Assembly (NCBI GenBank): GCA_029641185.1
Contig: JAPWGK010000013.1
Coordinates: 744,001-808,000, forward strand
Length of the DNA: 64,000 nt
Origin: Pseudofabraea citricarpa
Taxonomy: Eukaryota; Ascomycota; Leotiomycetes; Helotiales; Dermateaceae
Reading direction: 5' to 3'
This document shows, piece after piece, positions 55,586-64,000 of the stretch; the first letter of the stretch is position 1, and every line of letters starts with the position of its first letter. Under the pieces are notes generated by a model that searched no databases, was not told where the DNA came from, and worked only from the letters and a program-made list of their open reading frames with translations. Made by a program: the position numbers and the translations under genes.

Positions 55586-57103
55586 TTATTCTTCCATGCG
55601 ACCGAAAACTCCGTCGTCGTCTTCGGCGCTTCGGTCTCTCGAGTAATTATCAAAATCCTCATCGTCTGCGACACTCTCCTCGCTCTCTTCCATCTTCACA
55701 TCCTCATCACGGTGAAGCCGATGGCGGGTGTAGCTTTCGGTTTGACGAGGGTGGCGAGGGGGATCGAGGGGTGTTGCAGAGAATGAGACGCCACTCAGAT
55801 AGTGGGCTGGAATATTGGGTACTGGAGGTGCATCTTCTGGGAGCGTAACTGGTAGGGTCCGAGGCGTACCATTGCTACCGAAACTACAAGAGAGAAGATC
55901 GATGGCCGCCGCTAGCTGATCGTCTTCCTGAGAAGTGCGATTGAAGCCAGACGACAATGGACGACGCTCGTGGCTCTTTTGACGCTGATGGCCAAATCCA
56001 GAACCGGAAGGAACACTTGCAGTATACATTGTGTTGGCAGAGGCAGCAGATTGGTATGACCGGGAAAATCCACTGCCACTACTGTACCTCTTGGCTCTCC
56101 CAGAGTATGATCCGCTGCTAAAGTGGCTGAACGAATCTTGCGGAGGCGGGGTAGTATCAGCAGAGCTTGCACGATCATGTTGATCCGACGAGCCTGATGC
56201 AGCTGGAGATGCGGATTCTTGATCACTTTGGAAGTCCTTGGCAGAATCTGGAGGAGTGGTTCCATCCTGGTTCATGGCAACAAGAACGGAGGCCGCCTCC
56301 AAGAGTTGCACCTGCTGGTGCTTGGAGATAAGCAATTTCGAGGTGTACGACCATTCAGGTGTGTGTTCCCATCTGCATCAAATGTCAATAATCATTCTTC
56401 CACAATCCCAGCATCCACACTTCTGTGATTGGAATGCACTGGAAAGGAAGAGGTGCACAAACAAATGCTTGGTCAAGCAACTGCTATGCTTGTATCCCTT
56501 TCCACATTTATCACATTTGAGATCATTCGAATTGGCTTTCTTGCCATTCATGAGATGTTGACCATCGCTAGCTCTCCTAATGCGCGTCTTCGATAAACCA
56601 CCCTCCTCATCCTCGTCTTCCTCCATCTCCTCATCATCCTCAATAGCATTCTCATCTCGGTCCGACTTGCGAGCAGTCATGGCCAGCTTGTGACCGGGCA
56701 GGCTGGCGGGTGGAGAGGGCAGACTACCCAGGGCCGCCGACCTGGCAGACGCGTTTTTGGACATTGTGTTTCTCCGAGTGGATATGGGAATGCCAGCAGA
56801 GAGATCTCCGCTTTCCTTTACTGCAGCGACCAAGGCAGCGACATTGCTAGTATTGGTTGATACGCTCTTGCGACGGCTCACCCGGTGACTGGGGATAAGA
56901 GACCCCGACGACACGGAGTGTGAATGGTTTCGAGCATGAGGTTGTCGGACACTGGGGAGGCTCGAGCCTGTATTTGTAGACATGGAGAGACGATGCTGGA
57001 CGGGTCGTGAAGAATGTTGGAGTTCCTAGAATTGTGGACAATCAGCGCTGATCTATAAATACCACCGTCGCATACGACCGAGACGTACCTTGGAAGAAGC
57101 CAT
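55586..57103 (-). CDS. Single C2H2 zinc-finger protein
   Basis: Exons are 57103-57089 (MASSK), 57025-56463 and 56372-55586, coding 454 aa. Introns are 63 and 90 nt. The finger CDKCGKGYKHSSCLTKHLWEH (C-x2-C-x12-H-x3-H) is created by the second splice, which joins KHL to WEH. The following TPEWSYTSKLLISKHQQVQLLEAASVL is a conserved helical block next to the finger. Upstream is a long S/T/R-rich region and an acidic EDDEEMEEDEDEEGG patch. The C-terminal half is S/G-rich with acidic ends (EESEESVADDEDFDNYSRD). It looks like a nuclear regulator, but no target is known. A single finger alone rarely gives DNA specificity, so RNA or protein binding is possible. Confidence 0.85.
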
Positions 57104-60100
57104 GACGGTGAGCCAGTGGATAAGAATGTTAAAAGGGCAAACGGCCGTCAATCCTCGAAGCTCTTAGAAGCTACAATATGACGGCCGAAGAAACAATTCG
57201 GACGCAATGGTGGAGTTGTTTCAAAGGTGGTGTTGAAGCTAGGTGTGAGCAGCAACAAATTATTGACGACGCTCGGGGATTTCTTTGTTGGGTGACTGAT
57301 GGTGTAAGACGAGCGGCGTTTGTTTTTTTTTTTTGTCTGAGCTGGAACTTTTTTTTTTAGAAATAAAATGGAGAGCAAGTTGAGAGCGAGGAATTGACAA
57401 AGACAGCAAAATATTGACGGTGGAGTTGTCTGGAATGTTTGGTTGCTAATAAAGAAGGGCAGGACGGCAGCTGAGTGGAGGATGTCCGTGTTATTGAGGG
57501 GAAGCAGTGCCTCAGAGATCCGAAACCCGTGGCTTTGTGGTGCTTGCTGCTGGCTCTGTACTATTGCGGGCTCGAAGGAGTGTGTCTGGGATGGAGGGGA
57601 TTCGTGGAAGAGGCAATCGGGGTGTTGGTTAACAATATCGCAGCAGTAATGAGTAGGAAGGAGGGGAGATCAGTCGGTGCATCCAAAAATTAAAATAAAA
57701 AAAGTTGAAGGAGCGGGCGGGTTTTGGGTTGGATGTGAGATGTGCTTGTGCTTGTGCTTCGAGACTGGGACTGGGAGTGCGACTGGGAGTGCGACTGGGA
57801 ACTGGGACTGGGGGAGCGGACGAGTTAGGTTGGTGGAAGCAGTTAATGATTATTGGCAGTTGTTCGTTTCTAGCTTAAAGGCGACTGTATCAAGTAATTT
57901 GCAGCATCCAGCGAGCATCCAGCCCGCAGCAGCAGCATTCTCAGTCATCACTCAGCCCGGCAGGCAGGCGGGGCGGGGCAGGACGGGGCAGGACAGGGTC
58001 ACTGTAGGTACTGTAGGCACTGTACCTAAGTAGGCTACAGGCTACAGGATACAGGCTACAGGCTACCGCATACCACCTACCATAACGCCCACCGCCCGCC
58101 TGGACTCGGTCACGTATTGCGTACTCCAACCTACTGTACTCTACTTCTACTCTACTACCCGTACCGTGCCTCTACTCCATAACACCCCCATATTCGCCCG
58201 CCCGCCTACGATATCGGAACTGGAACTGATCACGCAAAGGTCCTGGTCCCTCTCTCTTGATCCTGATGACATCTCATCGCCTGATGGCGCCTCACTCACC
58301 AAACATCATCCATCACACACTACACACTACGCACTATCTTACCGTCCGCCGCATTATTATGATTGCCATCTCTGGTCTCTTCTCCACCTCCACTTCCACT
58401 TCCACCACTTCCACCACTTCCACCACCACCACCACCGCTGATCCTCTGCAATCATTCGCATCACTACCGACCACTTCCACTACCACTACCACTACCACTA
58501 CCGTCGCTCGTGGGCGCAAGACAAGAGCTGTTGTTATGTTGCTTCGCATCAGGGATTCCTAGCATCCACAGTGTTGCTGATCAGCACACCCCTCCCAGCA
58601 AGCCACCCCTCTCCCCTCCAAAACCGGCAGACGGGCTAGCCCTCTAGTCTCTGAACTTACTTGATTCTGTCTCCTCGTGCCACGGTGTTGGATGATGGGC
58701 TTGCTCAGGGGACCGTCAGGAGCCACCAATGGCCTTTGATCACAGGGCACACTGTCTTTGACGCCGTCACGCCCTCTAGAATTCTATCTACACTCGCTGG
58801 CCCATGATGCAGCTGCTGCAGCGGCCAAGGTGGGTGGGGGACGACTGCGCATGGAACCTCAGGGAAACAATAATGGAGAGCAGTCAGATGGGCTGGCTGA
58901 GGTCGGATGCTGTTTGTCATGATCAGATAAGGGAGGAATGGGCTTTGCCGTTTACGATGCTCCGCGACATGGGTTTGGGTACAAATTGCACACTGCCCGC
59001 GAGAGTGCGTGTGTGCATTGTGCTCCGTACCTGAGCGCCAGAGCCAGAGCCAGAGCCAGCTCTCGTTGTACGCCTGGATTTGGACAAATTTCCCTCTTAT
59101 CGTGGCGCAAGAGGGGTCTCCAAGAGGGACTGCATCGCGTCGCCCTGTAAGGTACAAAGGTACAATTTCCTCCTTCAAGCGCAGCCGTGCCGGGTTTCAA
59201 TTGCTTCCCATCCGTCGTGCGAGCCCTCGACCACTTGAAGAAATATCGCAAGATGCTCGCTCATAAGAAAAAAAAAATATCGCAAGGGAATCTCCCACGT
59301 TTCACAACCTCCATGTTGCTGGGAGTTCTAGACTTTGGGACATCAGACGGACTCGGCAAGATCAGCACGGCTTGGATGATGGATGGGCCTCTCGATACAA
59401 GCGCGCAGTGAGCAGCAGGCCATCTTTAAGCCTTGCGCATAAGGAGAAAGGGCGGTTATCCGACCAAATTCAGTCCCACAGAATCATGCCTCCTGCTAGA
59501 TGCCTGCGAGGATTGTCTACACGTACACAGATGATTGCTTCCAGACCGGACAACCATTAATTTCTCGCACAACTATCGAACCTTTTCACCGTACGGACGA
59601 CCTCCACACAGATTATTAAAAAGCCAGAGCCGTGCAAGAAACAGACGGCTTGTTTGGCTTGTCCCTCTTCGTTGTCCCTGCCGTCGTGCTGTCTTCAACC
59701 AGTGAAACAGGCTTAAGTAATAGAAGGTTGAAGTCCTACCTGTTCTCTTCCTCCCTCTGGACTGGACAGCTCAGAAATCCTTGCTGCCCTCACTTTCCAA
59801 AGATAAAAAAGAGAATTGAAACCATCCCTCAAAATAGTACGAATACAGGTCACCGAATGCTCTCTTGCTGGCAGCTTCTAGGTGGGCTTAGCAAACGACG
59901 GTGGGGTTTTAGTAGCACAGGCACCGTCGTCAAATCAGACTGGATCGGCGATCAAAGTACTCGCTTCGTCCAGCTTTGCGTGCTTTTGCCAGCAGCGGCT
60001 GTAACTCTACAGGGGTTCATCTTGCTCCAATCGTAAAGCGGGGATGGTTACAGAACAGCGAACGCGAGATCAAGGACAGAAAGCGCTGGACGCTCACGAG

Positions 60101-62245
60101 TCTCCGGCTGTCTCTCAGAAATAGCCCGAACATGGTTCCCCCAAACGAAAGGAAGAGGACAGATTTGTGCAACATGCCCATTACTCGCTCCCTCGCCAGA
60201 TGCTGTGGTCTCCGGTTGCAGAAGAGAATGCGGTCTTAAATGCCCTTGTCTCTTCTGCAACACAATACGGTAACAACCAGATTTCCTTAGAAAGTCAACA
60301 AATCTGGCTCGGAAAGTCATCCGTGAGGATCTCCAAGGGAAAAGAGGGGATGCAGAGCAGTAGTGAGCAGCGCTGCTTCTCAACATGACTTGCATTAGCC
60401 AAACAAGGCTCACAATTGGAAAGATGTGCAAATGCATTGCTCAATACAGGATTTCATATCGGATGGCCTCTCGGGATTTTATGCAACACAGGGGCGAGGT
60501 TAGGGTCAAGTTTCCCTGCCCGTCTTGTACATTAACGGCGGATTTGTTTCTCATGAAGGAAAGAATCAGCAGGTGAATGAGATCTGGACCTTTCAACCAG
60601 CCAAACGGGAAATTCTCCCTATTTCCTAGCATAAGCTTGTTCACATTGATCAGTTGAGAATGAGAGCACGGGCTGCCGGTTGAACTGAGGAGATCTGGCG
60701 ACGGGTAAGTACAGCAAGACCAGCAGTAGTCTTGAAGATCAGCCTGAGATTTGCAAATCTCCCCATTCCCCGCGTTTTCCTCAGTTCTGATAGACAGGGA
60801 GAGGCTATGTTTAGGCTCTCGTACTGAATAAGAAAATTCCTTCCGGATCTATTCTGGTCATGGCGAAAATGCCTCGTCAGAGCTGACAGTACTGTCGGAA
60901 ATTTAGCAAGGCAGAGGCAATTCAATACTCGTAGTCGACCAGATATCCTAGATCTGATGTCTGGGACGCTGATATTGGTGCGTGTGGCTGTGTCCAGTGT
61001 GCAGTGTCCACAAGCACAAGCTGGGCCAGGAACAGCACCGCACAGGACGGAGAGCTCGGAGCGACATTGAATTTCAGGTCTGGCGTCATCAAATCCTCCG
61101 CGAATCAAGAGAACAGTTTCGACCTTCCTTCGCCGGACCAAATCAGAGTAGTGGCCATCCACATCTCACCATCCTCCACACGTGAGATATCAGGAACGAG
61201 GGAATGAGATCCACAAAGACGAAGCACCAGAAATGCAGTCTGACGTCTTGCAACTTGCGAGAAATTCTAGACCCCGCTGTACCCGCAATGCACGAGTACG
61301 CTACGAGTAGCAGGATCTTGTCATCAACATCACTACGGGATTTTTCTAAACCCTAATCGATGTCTGAAGTGAGTGGCTAGAAAAAGCCCTGATCGGCCTC
61401 CTCCGCATCTGACAGAAGCTCGGCCACGTGATCTCGTAGGAAGGAGACGAGAACAGCTTTGGGATCCGGTTGAAGTAAGGAACACTATCCTATTTATTGG
61501 GGGCGAGGTAACGGTGAAGCAAGGAGACTCAAGGAGAGTGGTTGCCATCGTGACGCGTAAGAAAATCAGCTGTCCACGGTCCCACTTCAACAAACACATG
61601 ATGCTCTCCTTCGTGGGATTCCTTCAGCTCCATGTTCTGGTAACACAGCAAGGATAAGAAAAAAGCTGCCCTTTCTGTTCTTGATACACACCCTCGACTT
61701 ATAGAACAGGCACTCAGAAAGAAGTCAAAAGAAATGTAAAGAATCTTATTTCATACGCATGTCCGGTTTCGGCAGGACAATAGATTGGTGGGAAAGATAA
61801 GAGAAAAAGAGAGAGATAACGAAATAAAATGTATCGATTTTACCCCTCCAGTTTGGTAGATGCAGTAGTATCGACAGCTGAAAGCTTCTTCTGCAATGGA
61901 ACCCAGAGAAGGCAAGTATGGTAGAAATAAGATTCGTATGCAGAAGGAGAGAAGGAAAATGATAATGCACATAGGAAAGTGAAAAAGCTAAAATGCTATA
62001 ACTTGTGACCGATTTTGTCACCGCCCCCAAAACGAAAGGAACGTGGGGTTTGGCTTTGCACTCGATAATGCTTCTTCTCACTCGCCAACTTCCCCACTTA
62101 CTGTACATCTACAACCAGGTCGAGGGAAAAGGTGAGCCCGGGCCAGTATTCCAGGCCGGACAATTTTTTTGCCTTGCATATTCCTGTACTCCAGACCTCA
62201 TTGAAACCATTGCGTAAGTCAAAGGAGGTCAATCGCATCCAGGAC
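57104..62245. other. 5.1-kb gene-free region between divergent genes
   Basis: Frames here have no conserved motif or splice support. It holds the promoter of the zinc-finger gene, a run of GACTGGGA-type units (about 57770-57810), GGCTACA repeats (58030-58070) and two TTCCAC/CCACTA arrays (listed). Two CACGTG sites lie near 61180 and 61425. The right half (59-62 kb) is unremarkable non-coding sequence. Confidence 0.5.
58384..58503. repeat. TTCCAC/CAC and CCACTA short tandem repeats
   Basis: TTCCAC units grade into a CAC run at 58384-58437, and CCACTA units fill 58471-58503. They are simple repeats in the gene-free region. Confidence 0.8.
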
Positions 62246-62889
62246 ATGATGGAGGCATACAAGAAAGTTGGGCGTGGGGGTGCTGGGAATTTCTGGTCCA
62301 AGAAAGACATTGAAGAATCCGAGGGGAAGGGAAAAGGCAAAGTTTGTGAATTCCTGCACGTACAGCTCGAGACCAGAGAAGAGAGACTGACGGGCGCAAA
62401 ACTCAACAGGATATAGAGGCCCAACCCACGCACAACCTGACCGCAAGCCTCACATCCTCACAGCCGCCGTCTGAATATCTTCACACGGGCCGCGGCGGCG
62501 CTGGCAATTGGGTGCAGCCGACCGAGCTGCTCTCGCAGGGTCTCGCGCAGCAAGCCGCCCCTCCCAACCCTACGGCTGAGGCAGTGCCTTCCTCTCCACG
62601 ACCGCGACCGCGCATGCCTCCATCCGCATCTTCGACCTCGTCGAACAGCACCCCGCGCTACCGAGGGGGCCGCGGCGGTGCGGGGAACTATAGCATCCCT
62701 GAGCCGCCCGAGGAGCGCGAGAGAAAGGAGCGCTTGGAGAGGGAGGCGGTCGAGGAGAAAATCCGTCTCGATGTCGAAGCTGGCCTGGCTAAACCCCCCA
62801 AGGCCTATGGTGGCTTTGGAGGTAGCTGGGAGATGGGTCCTGTTGGGCAGGGCCAGGGGCAGGGCGTGGGCAGCAGTAGTCGGGGTTGA
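62246..62889 (+). CDS. GRGGAGN-repeat protein (DUF3602-like), 191 aa
   Basis: Exons are 62246-62341 and 62410-62889, with a 68-nt intron (GTTTGT, CAACAG acceptor, phase 0) joining GKGK to DIEAQPTH. The start is MMEAYKKVGRGGAGNFWSKKD; the ATG is the first in the frame after an upstream stretch of leader-like sequence, so an additional 5' exon cannot be excluded. The motif GRGGAGN occurs three times (residues 9, 73 and about 125), each followed by W/Y and a charged segment, and the last by EPPEERERKERLEREAVEEKIRLDVEAG. Such arrays define DUF3602 proteins, which are fungus-specific and uncharacterised. Confidence 0.8.
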
Positions 62890-64000
62890 GGGATTGCTGT
62901 GATGGGAGGTTTGTTCTGGAGTTTGCTGGGAGGCTTGGGTGTTATGGGTTGGGGATTGGGAATTGGGGTTTGAGGAGTGAGGCTTTTCAGGGGGGGAATC
63001 TCATGTATGATCTCGTTCTTGATACTGATTTCGAGATCTGGAGACTTCAATTGCGTGTAGGAGGTTTAATTCTCCCTTTTCATGGGCATCTTCTTCCTCT
63101 TTGTTCACGCAGGCTGGGGCGGATTAATATTCTAATTAAAAGCACCATCTGTGGCTGGGAATTATCGTGAATGCCTTTGTCGGACGTGTGTTCTTTTCTT
63201 TGTCTTTATTCAATGAGACTCGAATTAAACTTAGATGCTAAATCCCATTTATTTTCTTTCATACAAATCTAAACATAGCAGGTATATGTCTTCTAGAACA
63301 AAACGTACCTATTTGCGTCCCTTTCTTCTCGGCCCTCGTGATCGTACTCTTATCTTCATCATTCTAATCTACTTTTCGGTTTTAACCTATCGACCTAGGC
63401 TTCGTTTGGTGTTGAGATGGAGGGAGCTTCCCTTTTTTTCTTTCTTTCTTTCTTTCTTTCTTTTTCTTTCTTTGTCTTTTTCTTTTTTTGCTTGATGGGA
63501 TGCCTGGTGGTTGAAGCTCGAATATCTCAAAATACTTCTCTGGCCTCCTAATGGCTGGCTCCCTTACTCTTGCAAGCCCACGCCACGTCAGCTACCTCGC
63601 CTCGCTTGTGCTGCACCTTTGTCGCCAGAGCTAGAGGACTTGAGAACGTACTAAACTCACGTTTTGGGATAGCTAGCCAGCTTGCTGTGCTCATGGTAGC
63701 TCACAGGATAAGGACTGAGATATTGGTGGAAAAATACGTGCATAAATAAATATTCATGTCGTGCAATGTCAATCGCACGAGAGGAGAAGTATATTCTTGG
63801 CTCCTTGGCGTCTGCCTAGCCGAGCAAACGCGTACACGTACAACACGCCCTTTTGGGAGCAGAAGCACGGGAAACATAAACTCATGACTTACCCCACTTC
63901 CCCTCGAAGACCGAAGGTATCAAACACGGAAAGCCGCGAGAGATAGGGTGAATAGAAGAAGAAGAGGAAGCATAAAAAGAAGAAGGGGATAAGAAAAAGT
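62890..64000. other. 3' flank and window end without a gene
   Basis: This is the 3' region of the GRGGAGN gene. A C/T tract (CTTT units) lies at about 63436-63490. No coding signal is seen to the end of the window. Confidence 0.5.

Noticed and set aside
58166..58647. Plus-strand frames of 91-101 codons rich in T, H, F and P
   Set aside because: They follow TTCCAC and CCACTA simple repeats and lack conserved character.
60650..61162. 170-codon minus-strand frame in the 5.1-kb gap
   Set aside because: No recognisable motif, and residue composition like random translation with many C, R and S.
63759..63780. 6-bp hairpin TCGTGC/GCACGA
   Set aside because: Stem too short and loop of 10 nt; expected often by chance.

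Overview
The window is nuclear DNA of a filamentous ascomycete (Pezizomycotina). The evidence is short introns (mostly 47-90 nt) with GTAAGT/GTATGT-type donors and CTAAC/CTGAC branch sites, no operons, and fungal families such as a PacC regulator, 2EXR, DUF1295, TMEM205-like and GRGGAGN-repeat (DUF3602-like) proteins. Placement in Leotiomycetes or a neighbouring class is a guess. I rebuilt gene models by joining exons at splice consensus sites and required each total to keep the reading frame. I found no tRNA, rRNA, CRISPR array, transposon or virus-derived gene.

Region 1-25 kb. The order is: the 3' part of a 2EXR protein (+), a 70-residue membrane protein (-), a coiled-coil protein with an apparent frameshift (-), splicing factor CWC22 (-) divergent from DPM2 (+), a BCAS3-type beta-propeller protein (+), a small Q/P-rich protein (-), a DUF1295 membrane enzyme (-) divergent from DNA topoisomerase III (+), STB3 (+) and a MYND-SET protein (-).

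Region 25-40 kb. A Pho13-type metabolite-repair phosphatase (-) lies head to head with 6-phosphogluconolactonase (+), two enzymes that meet at the oxidative pentose phosphate pathway. A TMEM205-like membrane protein (-) is divergent from KU80 (+). Next come an intact DEDDh nuclease of the Gfd2/QIP type (+), the mitochondrial import J-protein PAM18/TIM14 (-) and the 60S biogenesis factor RLP24 (+).

Region 40-64 kb. A 4.7-kb gene-free stretch ends in a cluster of GCCAAG sites directly upstream of pacC, the ambient-pH regulator. Then follow an NTF2/SnoaL-like protein (+), a microsatellite-rich convergent spacer, an ING/PHD chromatin protein (-), a multi-pass membrane protein (-), a single-C2H2 zinc-finger protein (-), a 5.1-kb gene-free stretch and a GRGGAGN-repeat protein (+).

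Nearly all genes are housekeeping or conserved regulators. I saw no obviously new multi-gene system. The best leads are regulatory or architectural: the phosphatase/lactonase divergent pair, the PacC self-binding cluster, an 11-bp element shared by the divergent promoters of TOP3 and KU80, a possible alternative PAM18 isoform, and the nuclease downstream of KU80.
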